In this document: in pieces, positions 25,620-35,055 of the stretch
How positions within the stretch are numbered: position 1 is the first letter of the stretch
Layout: the number at the start of each line of letters is the position of its first letter
Assembly (NCBI GenBank): GCA_947454235.1
Contig: CANGIY010000015.1
Coordinates: 43,624 to 107,623 of the forward strand
DNA length: 64,000 nt
Source: Chitinophagaceae bacterium
GTDB taxonomy: Bacteria > Bacteroidota > Bacteroidia > Chitinophagales > Chitinophagaceae
Direction of reading: 5' to 3'
Translations under genes and position numbers: made by a program
The notes under the pieces: model-generated
What the model was told of the DNA's origin: nothing
Databases searched by the model: none
Seen by the model: only the letters and a program-made list of their open reading frames with translations

Positions 25620-26999
25620 ATGTCTCGTAAAATCTCAATTTTAGGAGCCGGGCTGGTAGGCTCATTGCTAGCCGTTATTCTTCGTAAAAGAGGATATGAA
25701 GTAACTATTTACGAGCGCAGGCCCGACTTGCGCACTGCAAAAATAGGTGTGGGCAGGTCAATTAACCTGGCTACCAGCGCACGTGGCTGGAAAGCGTTAG
25801 AGCTTGCCGGACTTAAACAAGAATTTGAATCAATAGCTATACCTATGTATGGCAGATACCTCCATCAAATGGACGGCAGCCATATCACACAGGCATACAG
25901 CAAGAACAACGAAGCCATTTATTCGGTAAGCCGCGGCGAATTGAATAAACGCCTGATGTCTATTGCTGAAAACGAAGGCGCAACTATTCACTTTGAACAT
26001 CGCTGCTCGAAGGTTGACTTGCAGAAAAATGAACTGACCTTCCACCTGCCTGATGGTACTGAACAAAAAGTAGTTGCCGACCTGCTTTTGGGTGCCGATG
26101 GTGCTTTTTCGGCATTGCGCGACAGCTACGCCCATAGCGATAGGGTAAATACCACTCAAAACTATCTAGAATACGGGTATAAAGAATTAAATATACCGCC
26201 CGATGCCAATGGCAATATGCGCATGGAGCGTAACTACCTGCACATTTGGCCAAGGGGTAAATTCATGCTCATCGCGCTCCCGAATATGGATGGCTCGTTT
26301 ACGTGTACTTTATTCCTGCCTTTTGAAGGCGATGTATCATTTGCCAACCTCCACACAGAAGATCAGGTAAAAGCGTTTTTCGGCCATTACTTCAAAGATG
26401 CAATGGAAATGATGCCGACTTTAATGGAAGATTTCTTTGCAAACCCTACTTCTTCATTGGTCACCACAACGGTTTTCCCTTGGCACTTTGGCGATAGAAA
26501 TGCTTTAATTGGTGATGCTGCACATGCTATTGTACCTTTTTATGGTCAGGGTATGAATGCGGGATTTGAAGATTGTTCGGTGCTTTCGAGGCTCATGGAT
26601 AAGCATGGAAACGACTGGACAACCATACTCAATGAGTATGAAATAATGAGGAAACCGAACGGAGATGCGGTTGGTAAGCTCGCTTTGCTTAATTTTGTCG
26701 AAATGCGCGATAAAGTCGCGGATTCAAAGTTCCTTGAACGCAAGAAAATTGAGAAAGATTTGGGACTCAAATTCCCTGATAAATTCATCTCTATTTACGA
26801 AATGGTGTCGTTCAGTCATATCCCGTACGATACCACTATTCGATGCATCGAAGCGCAGGACAGCCTTTTACAAAATATCATGAATGAAGGTGACTATTTC
26901 ACCAACATCCATAACCCTGAATTTGAAAAAAAATTAAACAATTGGGTTGCCGGTTATCATGAAACCGTGCAGCTATTCGATTTCGGCAATGAGGCCTGA
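25620..26999 (+). CDS. kmo: kynurenine 3-monooxygenase
   Basis: This 459-residue FAD enzyme hydroxylates L-kynurenine to 3-hydroxykynurenine using NADPH and O2, on the aerobic tryptophan-to-quinolinate route to NAD. It shows GAGLVG at residues 9-14 with ERRPDLR for FAD binding, GRSINLATSARG (family-specific), and LIGDAAHAIVPFYGQGMNAGFEDC with GDAAHA at 298-303. The mammalian C-terminal membrane anchor is absent, as in other bacterial enzymes. recJ begins 11 bases before its stop. Downstream nadC lies 20 kb away; kynureninase, tryptophan dioxygenase and 3-hydroxyanthranilate dioxygenase are not in the window. Confidence 0.95.
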   Translation: MSRKISILGAGLVGSLLAVILRKRGYEVTIYERRPDLRTAKIGVGRSINLATSARGWKALELAGLKQEFESIAIPMYGRYLHQMDGSHITQAYSKNNEAIYSVSRGELNKRLMSIAENEGATIHFEHRCSKVDLQKNELTFHLPDGTEQKVVADLLLGADGAFSALRDSYAHSDRVNTTQNYLEYGYKELNIPPDANGNMRMERNYLHIWPRGKFMLIALPNMDGSFTCTLFLPFEGDVSFANLHTEDQVKAFFGHYFKDAMEMMPTLMEDFFANPTSSLVTTTVFPWHFGDRNALIGDAAHAIVPFYGQGMNAGFEDCSVLSRLMDKHGNDWTTILNEYEIMRKPNGDAVGKLALLNFVEMRDKVADSKFLERKKIEKDLGLKFPDKFISIYEMVSFSHIPYDTTIRCIEAQDSLLQNIMNEGDYFTNIHNPEFEKKLNNWVAGYHETVQLFDFGNEA

Positions 27000-28704
27000 T
27001 AAACGTTGGGTAATAAAATCGGTTGACGCTCAAAAAGTTACTACACTCCACGAGCAACTGTCAGTTCATCCTGCAATATGCAGGCTGTTGGCTGTGCGTG
27101 GAATCAACGATTACGAAGCTTCTAAAAAATTCTTCCGTCCTACACTCGAAGATTTGCACGACCCCTTCCTGATGAAGGGCATGAAAGCGGCTGTAGACCG
27201 CATTACTGAAGCCATTGAATGGCACGAACGTATTATGGTGTACGGCGACTACGACGTTGACGGTACTACATCGGTAGCTACGGTTTATTCTTTTCTGAAA
27301 AAACACTACGCCGGAGAAATCACCTATTACCTTCCCCATCGTTACCGCGAGGGGTATGGCGTTTCAAAGCAAGGCATTGATTACGCCCATGCCAATGGGT
27401 ACACTCTTGTAATTACGCTCGACTGTGGCATTAAGTCGGCAGAACTGATTGCCTATGCACAATCGCTGGGTATTGATGTTATTGTATGCGACCACCACTT
27501 ACCCGATAAAAACCTGCCACCTGCTAAGGCGATACTAAACCCTAAACAGGTCGATTGCCCCTACCCTTACAAGGAACTGAGCGGTTGTGGAATTGGTTTT
27601 AAGTTGATTACTGCCCTTGCCTCACACTGGAAAAAGCCAATAGAAGATGTGTATGAGTACCTTGATTTGGTAGCCACTTCAATTGCCGCCGACATTGTAC
27701 CCATAGACGGTGAAAACAGAGTACTGGCATACTACGGCATCCAGAAAATCAATGAAAATCCATGCCCTGCTATTGCGATTCTGAAAAAAATGGGGGGCGT
27801 AAGCCGCGACCTCATGGTGTCAGACCTCGTATTTGTAATAGGCCCAAGGGTAAACGCCGCCGGACGTATGGACGATGCGCGCAAAGCCGTTGAGCTATTT
27901 ATTGAGAAAGACCCGCAAAAAATTAAAGAACTGGCGCAATCGTTGCACTCTGACAACGACGACCGCCGCGAAATAGATAAGAATACCACCGAAGAGGCCC
28001 TCAACATACTGTACGAAGATGTGAAAATCCGTAAAAAGAAAAGCACAGTCGTATATAGGGCACACTGGCACAAGGGTGTTGTAGGTATTGTTGCTTCCCG
28101 CCTTATCGACCATTTTTACCGCCCTACTATTGTACTTACATCGGCGAATGGAAAAGCAACGGGTTCTGCGCGTTCAGTATCGGGTTTCAATATTTACGAA
28201 GCTATACATGAGTGCCGCGACTTGTTAGACAACTATGGTGGTCACTTTTTTGCAGCTGGCCTTACCATGGATGCCGCCAAGGTGGAAGAATTCATTGAGA
28301 AATTTGAGACTGTTGTCAATGAACGAATCACCCCTGAACAACAGGTGCCCGAAATTTTGATAGATGCTGAAATACCATTGTCGTTGATACAACCGGGGTT
28401 CTACAAAATCCTCAAACAGTTTGAACCATTTGGCCCTGCCAACATGAAACCCGTTTTTGTGAGCAGGAATCTATTCGACTACCAGGGTGGCTCAAACGTG
28501 GTGAAAGAAACACACCTGCGCATAATTGCGAACCAATTGCAAGGCGGCATCACCGAGGGTATTGGCTTCCAACTGGGGTATAAATACAACATTGTTGGCT
28601 CAGGGCCATTTGATATGGTGTACACCATCGAAGAAAACGAACACAATGGCAACACCCGTTTACAGGTGCGGGTATTGGATGTACGCAAAAGTGTGATGCA
28701 GTAG
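26989..28704 (+). CDS. recJ: single-stranded-DNA-specific exonuclease RecJ
   Basis: This 571-residue nuclease degrades single-stranded DNA 5' to 3' in mismatch repair and recombination. It carries the DHH-family motifs: VYGDYDVDGTTS (D87 region), VICDHHLPD (DHH at 168-170), CGIGFKLI, and, in the DHHA1 part, SARSVSGFNIYEA and GGHFFAAGLT. A C-terminal OB-like domain (about 460-570) is present. The ATG at 26989 overlaps the kmo 3' end by 11 bases; a longer frame from 26947 would overlap it by over 50. The coupling to kmo is odd and probably reflects compact genome packing. Confidence 0.95.
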   Translation: MRPDKRWVIKSVDAQKVTTLHEQLSVHPAICRLLAVRGINDYEASKKFFRPTLEDLHDPFLMKGMKAAVDRITEAIEWHERIMVYGDYDVDGTTSVATVYSFLKKHYAGEITYYLPHRYREGYGVSKQGIDYAHANGYTLVITLDCGIKSAELIAYAQSLGIDVIVCDHHLPDKNLPPAKAILNPKQVDCPYPYKELSGCGIGFKLITALASHWKKPIEDVYEYLDLVATSIAADIVPIDGENRVLAYYGIQKINENPCPAIAILKKMGGVSRDLMVSDLVFVIGPRVNAAGRMDDARKAVELFIEKDPQKIKELAQSLHSDNDDRREIDKNTTEEALNILYEDVKIRKKKSTVVYRAHWHKGVVGIVASRLIDHFYRPTIVLTSANGKATGSARSVSGFNIYEAIHECRDLLDNYGGHFFAAGLTMDAAKVEEFIEKFETVVNERITPEQQVPEILIDAEIPLSLIQPGFYKILKQFEPFGPANMKPVFVSRNLFDYQGGSNVVKETHLRIIANQLQGGITEGIGFQLGYKYNIVGSGPFDMVYTIEENEHNGNTRLQVRVLDVRKSVMQ

Positions 28705-28808
28705 AATTATATGCCCCTTCAGGTACTCCACACCCCTTTTAACAAAACTTTCATGTCCTGCTGATATGGATTTGTACGTTTTTTGGTTCTGTATCATAAA
28801 TTTATTTC

Positions 28809-30443
28809 ATGAAACTCAGACTCCTCATTACAACGTGCTGCCTCTCAGCACCATTTTTTGCCGCTGCCGATAGTAAAATCAAAGAAAAACTGAACATCGA
28901 TAAAGCCACCGTTTTCTTACATGGGGCTGAATTAGAGTGTAGTGGCAGTGTTTCGCTCTCGAAAGGAGAAAATGAAGTATTGCTTTCAAATGTGGCGGGC
29001 GACATCAATACCGAAAGCATTATTATAAAAGCAGCCAATGGTGTAGTGGTTGAGTCTATTACGTTTCAGAACAACTATCTGAATACCGACAACCAATCGC
29101 CGCAGGTAAAGGTGATTAAGGACAGTATTACATACTACCAACAGAAAAAGTCATTGCTTGATAATAAGATCGCTGCTATTAATTCGGGTATTTCATTGAT
29201 TCAGGCAAATAACAAGATTAATGGCGACCAGACTAAACTAACGCCTGCCGAACTGGACAAAATGCTGGAATATGCATTGAGCAAAAATGAAGCGCTGCTC
29301 AACCAACGAATTGATGTCAACAAACAACTTGAAGAACTCAACAACCACATTGGTAAACTGAACCTACAACTCGCTGAAGAACAAAGGAGAGACTACCAAC
29401 CGGGTGGTGTTTTGGCGGTAAAATTTTATGCTAAAGAGTCGGTAAGAACTCCGCTCAAAGTGGAGTATATCTCTACCAATTGCGGCTGGAACCCAATTTA
29501 TGATATTATGGCCGATAATGCAGGCAGCCCGATTTCTCTGTTTTATAAAGCCAATATCTACCAAAACAGCGGCGTGAAATGGGACAATGTTAAACTCAGT
29601 ATCAGCACCGGCAACCCAACTCAGGGCATGCAAATCGCTGAACTGCCTCCCATGTATTTGAGGTTTTACCAGCCTGTTGTCAATAGAGCATATAATTACG
29701 CACCTTCAGCCCCGATGGCAAAAAGAGGAGCAGCACTTAGCAGCGAAGGCGGAAGAGGAGACGGTTCAACTTACATAATTGATGGCATTCAAACCACCTC
29801 AATGAATCAATACACCACCGTGAATAATGCAGGCGTCAATACTGCCTTCGATATTGAACTTCCTTATACGATTCCGAGTGATGGACAAGAACACTTAGTG
29901 GCCATGAAACGTTACGAGGTGCCTGCTATTTTTGAATACCTTGTTAGGCCTAAAATGGATTTAGATGCGTTCTTACAGGCTAAAATCACCAATTGGGAAC
30001 AATACAATTTACTGCCGGGTAAAACCAACATTTTTTATGAGGGCACCTACATGGGTAATGGTTACCTGAACACGGAAAACGTTACTGACACCATCAATAT
30101 TTCTTTGGGCAGGGACAAAAAAATTGTGGTGAAACGCGAACAAGACCAAAAATTGCGCAGCACCAAAATGATAGGCACCAACGTTCGCGAGTCATTTGCA
30201 TACACCATCAGCGTACGAAACACCCGCAAAGAAGACATCGCAATTGTTGTTGAAGATCAATTGCCTGTAAGTGGCGACAACGAACTGCTACTCGAAAACT
30301 ATGAAATTGGTAATGCTGACTACAACAACACTACCGGCTTGCTCAAATGGCAACTGAAAGTGAAAGGAAATGAAACAAAACAAGTACCTTTCAGTTATAA
30401 TATCAAATACCCTAAGGGCAAAAAAGTCGTTGAGGGGAGGTAG
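28809..30443 (+). CDS. MuiA family protein, DUF4140/DUF4139 (paralog 1)
   Basis: This 544-residue secreted or periplasmic protein has a signal peptide (cleavage near FAAA), an N-terminal DUF4140 region (VFLHGAELECSGSVSLSKGENEVLLSNV), a long helical coiled-coil segment (about 105-195), and the C-terminal DUF4139 β domain (NCGWNPIYDIMADN, then LPVSGDNELLLENYEIG and FSYNIKYPKGK). The family name comes from a mucoidy inhibitor; its biochemistry is unknown. Around residue 313 it has RGDGSTYIIDGIQ, a TonB plug-like signature lacking in the next two paralogs. It is the most GC-rich of the triplet and ends at a strong terminator. Confidence 0.88.
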   Translation: MKLRLLITTCCLSAPFFAAADSKIKEKLNIDKATVFLHGAELECSGSVSLSKGENEVLLSNVAGDINTESIIIKAANGVVVESITFQNNYLNTDNQSPQVKVIKDSITYYQQKKSLLDNKIAAINSGISLIQANNKINGDQTKLTPAELDKMLEYALSKNEALLNQRIDVNKQLEELNNHIGKLNLQLAEEQRRDYQPGGVLAVKFYAKESVRTPLKVEYISTNCGWNPIYDIMADNAGSPISLFYKANIYQNSGVKWDNVKLSISTGNPTQGMQIAELPPMYLRFYQPVVNRAYNYAPSAPMAKRGAALSSEGGRGDGSTYIIDGIQTTSMNQYTTVNNAGVNTAFDIELPYTIPSDGQEHLVAMKRYEVPAIFEYLVRPKMDLDAFLQAKITNWEQYNLLPGKTNIFYEGTYMGNGYLNTENVTDTINISLGRDKKIVVKREQDQKLRSTKMIGTNVRESFAYTISVRNTRKEDIAIVVEDQLPVSGDNELLLENYEIGNADYNNTTGLLKWQLKVKGNETKQVPFSYNIKYPKGKKVVEGR

Positions 30444-30505
30444 GGCTTACTGTTTATATCAAATTTTCAATTTTCGACATTTTTTAAATACGTAACAGTT
30501 TGGGT

Positions 30506-30546
30506 GGTTCTGCCAAAGATTTTTAAATTGGCAGAACCTTTTTATT
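30506..30546 (+). terminator. rho-independent terminator after paralog 1
   Basis: GGTTCTGCCA (30506-30515) pairs with TGGCAGAACC (30529-30538), followed by TTTTTATTTT. It separates paralog 1 from the operon of paralogs 2 and 3. Confidence 0.92.
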
Positions 30547-30659
30547 TTGCGAATAGGTTTCGTTTTGAAAGAGGTATTTGCATAATAAAAATACTAACTT
30601 TCAGTTATAATAGCATGTACTCCCATAACCGAAGTACTTCAACCTAATAAAAACACCAT

Positions 30660-32303
30660 ATGAATAAAAGACTCCTCCTGTTCCTCCTTGCAACCATCTG
30701 TTCCTATTTCACTCAGGCTAAAGTACCTGGCATTATCCCTTTAAAAATTGAAAAAGTAACGGTATTCCCCAAGGGTGCCTTAATTGAGCATACGGCTGAA
30801 ATAGAATTGAAGAAGGGTGATAATGAATTGATTTTCTCAGGCGTACCCAGCGAAATTATAAAGAATAGCTTGGAGATTAAGGTTCCCGACAATATAACTG
30901 TCACTTCAATTGAACATTATAAGGACGAAACAGGGTCTCATTTGACAATTAAACTTGACCACCCTATTAGAGATTCAATTAATACTTACTACAATCAAAC
31001 GGATTCAATAAAAACTCTGATTGAAGCTGTTGACATCTCAATTGCCATGTTGCTCAGAAAAAAGAGCCTTTTTGACAGCAGCAAGACCAGGATAACGGAA
31101 CAAGATTTTAAAAATTGGGCTGAATATTTTTTAAAAAAACTGGAAAACTTAAAAATCACAAAATATAGATTAGTCGCCGAACAAGAGAAAATCCAAAAAT
31201 ATGCCGATGAGGCCATCAACATTAGGGACCATCATTTCAAAAATATTTATTCTTCTATTGCTCTTTTAAAGGCTCATCTGTTTGCTCCATCATCGGGCAA
31301 AGTTAAAATTATCATTCGCTATTGCATGACAGATTGCGGTTGGTTACCATGTTATGACGTAATCCAACACGGAACGGATAAACCCTTGGAAATACAATAT
31401 AAAGCCGTTGTATTCCAGCATTCTGAAACCTCTTGGAACAACGTAGTTTTATCTGTTTCTACCCGAAATAATCTTAAAGACTTCGAAACACCAGAGCTTG
31501 AAACAAAAACGGTAAAGCTTAAAAAGTCAACTGCAAAAAAAAGACCTGAGTTATCCAATCCTGTTGAATCGATAATTGTATTTCCATCTAATGGGCAGGA
31601 CAATGCTCAAATTTGGGGTACCGCAGACGTAAAAATAAATAATTATGACGAAGATAAAGTACCTGACAGCACAACCCTAAACAGAACTGATGTAGACACC
31701 ACTTATGATATTCCCTATACGCAGACCATTAACAACTGCAACCTGAACTATGCATTCAATATTAGTAAAGTAATGGCACCTGTAGTCTACGAAAATGTTT
31801 GTCACCCCTCCATTGTGCCCGGGGTATTCACAGTTGCTAAGATTCCAAATTATGAGAATCTTAAACTTTTAGAGGGTAAAACAAATGTATTTTCAGAACA
31901 CAGAAGAATTTGTTCGGGTGAAATGAAACTTAGTGAAAAGGGAGATTCCATGGTCATTACTATGGGCAAAAACCCGAACTTTCAAGTAACCAAAGAAATA
32001 GTTGCTGATGAATGTACTGTTAAAATAAATGGTTCCCAAATTATTGAAACTACCGGATATGACATTAACATAAAAAATACGGGGAACACCGTGCAACAGG
32101 TTTTGGTAGAAGATGTTGTACCAGTGAGTAAAGAAGAAAATATTGTTGTTGAAAACTTGAAAATTGGTAAGGGCTCATTAGATAGTGTAACCGGTGTAGT
32201 TCATTGGACGGTGAACCTAAAGCCAGCGGAAGTTTATAGCTGCCATGTCGGCTATACAATAAAATACCCTGAAGGTGCTTCCATACTTGTTAAACGCAAA
32301 TAA
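30660..32303 (+). CDS. MuiA family protein, DUF4140/DUF4139 (paralog 2)
   Basis: This 547-residue protein has a signal peptide, DUF4140 (TVFPKGALIEHTAEIELKKGDNELIFS), a coiled-coil middle (about 100-190), and DUF4139 with DCGWLPCYDVIQ and VPVSKEENIVVENLKIG. Residue-by-residue it resembles paralog 1 in layout but is far more Lys/Asn/Ile-rich and lacks the RGDGSTYIIDG segment, which is replaced by a charged linker. Its end lies 13 bases before paralog 3, so they form an operon. Divergence suggests the duplication is old. Confidence 0.85.
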   Translation: MNKRLLLFLLATICSYFTQAKVPGIIPLKIEKVTVFPKGALIEHTAEIELKKGDNELIFSGVPSEIIKNSLEIKVPDNITVTSIEHYKDETGSHLTIKLDHPIRDSINTYYNQTDSIKTLIEAVDISIAMLLRKKSLFDSSKTRITEQDFKNWAEYFLKKLENLKITKYRLVAEQEKIQKYADEAINIRDHHFKNIYSSIALLKAHLFAPSSGKVKIIIRYCMTDCGWLPCYDVIQHGTDKPLEIQYKAVVFQHSETSWNNVVLSVSTRNNLKDFETPELETKTVKLKKSTAKKRPELSNPVESIIVFPSNGQDNAQIWGTADVKINNYDEDKVPDSTTLNRTDVDTTYDIPYTQTINNCNLNYAFNISKVMAPVVYENVCHPSIVPGVFTVAKIPNYENLKLLEGKTNVFSEHRRICSGEMKLSEKGDSMVITMGKNPNFQVTKEIVADECTVKINGSQIIETTGYDINIKNTGNTVQQVLVEDVVPVSKEENIVVENLKIGKGSLDSVTGVVHWTVNLKPAEVYSCHVGYTIKYPEGASILVKRK

Positions 32304-32316
32304 CCGAACAACTACT

Positions 32317-33975
32317 ATGAAAAAGTTATTCTCAACAATTTTAATGGTGGTGGCAATTTGTTTCAATTGTCTTTCTAAAACGCACCATTCCTACAAACTA
32401 CATACCAACTCTGTTGAAGTGTATGTAAACGAATCGCAGGTGGAAAACAGTGTTGTTGTACAACTGCATCGAGGTTTGAATGAAATTTTACTCACCAACG
32501 CAGCAACCGATTTAAAAACGGAGGAGATAGCCGTATTTACAGAACGAACCGTGCAGTTGGTAGGTCTGATGTATGAAGTAAACCTCCTTGAAAAGGACTA
32601 TTTTCCAAAATCTATTCAATCGCTGATTGATAGTGATAATACTTGTTATTGGAAAGGACGAGCTATGGTGGCCAAAGTCCACGCAATAGACTCGACTATT
32701 GAGTTTTACAAAAGCTATATTCGAGATTTGGGAAACCAAACAGGCTTTAAACCTAAAAGCGTTAACAGCAGACTCAAACTAGCCACTGAAGCTATCAAAA
32801 ATTTAACTCGTCAAAAAAGAATTTCAGTAGCTAAAGTTGAATCTATTTTTGACATAGAAAATAAACTCAAACGGCGAATTGACGACATGAAACTAGATGA
32901 AATCCAAAAGCCGGGCCAAATCCTTATAAAATTGTATGCACAAAAAGCGATTCAGACTACGTTAAATGTCAATTACAAAACTAAGCTAGGATTCTGGCAA
33001 TCCAATTATCGAATTTATTTTGGTAAAAACGATTCAACGGCGACGCTACAATTCAATGCGGAAATGATTCAAAACACTGGTGTAACATGGGAAAATGCTG
33101 AATTGCAGTTGATCAAACATAACACTGAATTAGATTCTGTAATTCATGACATTGAACCCAACTGCCTGAGGGTTGAAAAAGATGAGGTACTTACCCAAAA
33201 CAACGCAGATTCGCTTTCAGAAATTAAAGGCTTAAGTTCGATGGTCATCGATTTCCTATTCAACAAAAAAGCGGTTGCCAATGGTGTACCTTGGTACACA
33301 AAAACCTCCTTTCAATGGGAACAAGATGCCGATTATTTTACACCCGTTTCAAAGTTCGCATTATCAAACACTTACAGGCTAGGCAAATCTTATTCAATTG
33401 AAAACGACAACGAAAAACATTTGCTTCATTTAGCCTCAACAAGTATACCCGTAAAGCTTGAGCGAATCATTCGCCCCAGCGAAAGCGCAAACGCCTATAT
33501 TCTAGCTAGAATAAGTAATATCAATCATTATGGAATTACCGGAGGCGACATTAATGCAGTTTATGATGGCAAAGAATGCGGAAAGACTGAAATAAATAAT
33601 TACTACCGCCCTGATTATTTAAAATTTGAACTGGGTAGAGATAAAGATGTGTTCGTGAAAACAGAAAACCACCATGTTTATAGCAATGTAACTGCCTCAG
33701 ATAGTTTCAAAATAAGGCATGATTCTTTCGACATCACCATAAAAAACAATAACAAAAAGGCCATAGACCTAACAGTCGAAGACCAGATTCCGGTGAGCAA
33801 TGACCAGGATTTTAAAGTGGATGAAATAGAAACCGGTGGTGCCATACTCGACGACAAAAAAGGATTCCTGCAATGGGAAATAGCCCTCAAGCCCGACGAA
33901 ACCAAAGTGCTTCATTTCAGCTACAACATAAAATACCCTAAGGGCAAGGAACCTGAAATAAAGGTGGGTGAGTAG
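32317..33975 (+). CDS. MuiA family protein, DUF4140/DUF4139 (paralog 3)
   Basis: This 552-residue protein has a signal peptide (cleavage near LSK) and the same order as paralogs 1 and 2: DUF4140-like N-terminus (HRGLNEILLTN), helical middle, and DUF4139 end (IPVSNDQDFKVDEIETGG, FSYNIKYPKGKEPE). The C-terminus retains the SYNIKYPKGK signature seen in paralog 1. The start at 32317 is preferred over an upstream frame that would overlap paralog 2. It converges with the T9SS gene whose stop is 3 bases away. Confidence 0.83.
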   Translation: MKKLFSTILMVVAICFNCLSKTHHSYKLHTNSVEVYVNESQVENSVVVQLHRGLNEILLTNAATDLKTEEIAVFTERTVQLVGLMYEVNLLEKDYFPKSIQSLIDSDNTCYWKGRAMVAKVHAIDSTIEFYKSYIRDLGNQTGFKPKSVNSRLKLATEAIKNLTRQKRISVAKVESIFDIENKLKRRIDDMKLDEIQKPGQILIKLYAQKAIQTTLNVNYKTKLGFWQSNYRIYFGKNDSTATLQFNAEMIQNTGVTWENAELQLIKHNTELDSVIHDIEPNCLRVEKDEVLTQNNADSLSEIKGLSSMVIDFLFNKKAVANGVPWYTKTSFQWEQDADYFTPVSKFALSNTYRLGKSYSIENDNEKHLLHLASTSIPVKLERIIRPSESANAYILARISNINHYGITGGDINAVYDGKECGKTEINNYYRPDYLKFELGRDKDVFVKTENHHVYSNVTASDSFKIRHDSFDITIKNNNKKAIDLTVEDQIPVSNDQDFKVDEIETGGAILDDKKGFLQWEIALKPDETKVLHFSYNIKYPKGKEPEIKVGE

Positions 33976-33978
33976 GGG

Positions 33979-35007
33979 CTAACTCTTTACAAACCTACCC
34001 ACCTGAACCACGCCATCAGTAGTTACAACCTCAATAAGGTACATCCCGTCATTGAGTTGCTGGATATCAATAGTATGCGCTCCATAGCATTTGCCAGTGA
34101 TTGCAATTCTGCCCGTAATGTCTTTGATGGTGTAAGTGTACTCGCTTTTGGGTACTTCTATTGTCAAGGATGTGCTTGCCGGGTTAGGGTAAAACGAAAG
34201 TTGATTGAATGAACCAATTTTCGGGTCATTCACACCAAGGCGGCAGTTATCGGCGGTGGGAAAACCACCTGCTCCCGAAGCGTTATAGAGTACAGCGCTA
34301 TCCAGCAAAACATCGCAATTATTATTGACAGTATAGTACCATGTCTTTGAAAAAGTGCAACCAGCTAAGCAGTCACCCCACCCTATCCTAAAACTGTAGT
34401 GACTCACAGAGTCCCGGCTGAACCATGCACGCTTAGGGGCATCACCTACAGTTGAAGCATCGTGCCAACTGTATACACCCGCAAACCTACTCAGGCTATC
34501 CATAAAGCGTTTGGTGTTAATGGGCATTGTGGTATGCAAATAAGCTAAGTTAACTCCTCCTATACTGTAGTGCCCTGTTACACTAAAGCCATAGTGCGAC
34601 ATCAAATTATCGATTGAAGTATTGCCTGTTGTGGTTGTACCCGCCATCCATGCATGTGTCCAGGGGTAAGTAGTATCGAGGTCAACAGTAAAACTGGTCT
34701 TAATGAACCCATTTGGGAATGCGTGAATGCAATACTTATTATACACCGAATCAGCCTGTAGCACTGCGGCCGTATTATAGATAGCCGATAGACCACTCAT
34801 TGCCGAATCGATATAAACTGTGGGAATATCAATGAGTTGTGTATCTGCCACACCAAGTGCATAAATTCTGGATAGTGCCATATCAGCGGCATTGTTTTGA
34901 TAGGCACTCGTGAATATCGCATCACCAACACAAGAAGAGGTTACTTGTGCCATGGACATATTAGCCAGTAGCAACACACAAAAAAGAAATCGCAGCTTTT
35001 TAATCAT
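33979..35007 (-). CDS. secreted protein with T9SS type A sorting domain
   Basis: This 342-residue protein has a signal peptide (cleavage near SMA-Q), a body of about 240 residues with several cysteines (CTFSKTWYY, NNNCDVLLDS) and no domain I know, and a Por-secretion tail (SFYPNPASTSLTIEV, then GMYLIEVVT). It is divergent from the Crp/Fnr regulator, whose start is 48 bases away, and converges with the MuiA paralog. Export through T9SS is the only firm functional inference. Confidence 0.85.
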   Translation of the reverse strand: MIKKLRFLFCVLLLANMSMAQVTSSCVGDAIFTSAYQNNAADMALSRIYALGVADTQLIDIPTVYIDSAMSGLSAIYNTAAVLQADSVYNKYCIHAFPNGFIKTSFTVDLDTTYPWTHAWMAGTTTTGNTSIDNLMSHYGFSVTGHYSIGGVNLAYLHTTMPINTKRFMDSLSRFAGVYSWHDASTVGDAPKRAWFSRDSVSHYSFRIGWGDCLAGCTFSKTWYYTVNNNCDVLLDSAVLYNASGAGGFPTADNCRLGVNDPKIGSFNQLSFYPNPASTSLTIEVPKSEYTYTIKDITGRIAITGKCYGAHTIDIQQLNDGMYLIEVVTTDGVVQVGRFVKS

Positions 35008-35055
35008 GGAAGTAGGGTTGAAAGCATAAATTTACGTGTAATTCGCGACGGAAAT

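Noticed and set aside
5242..26999. nadC and kmo as parts of one NAD operon
   Set aside because: They are about 20 kb apart, have separate promoters and unrelated partners (lipid kinase, recJ).
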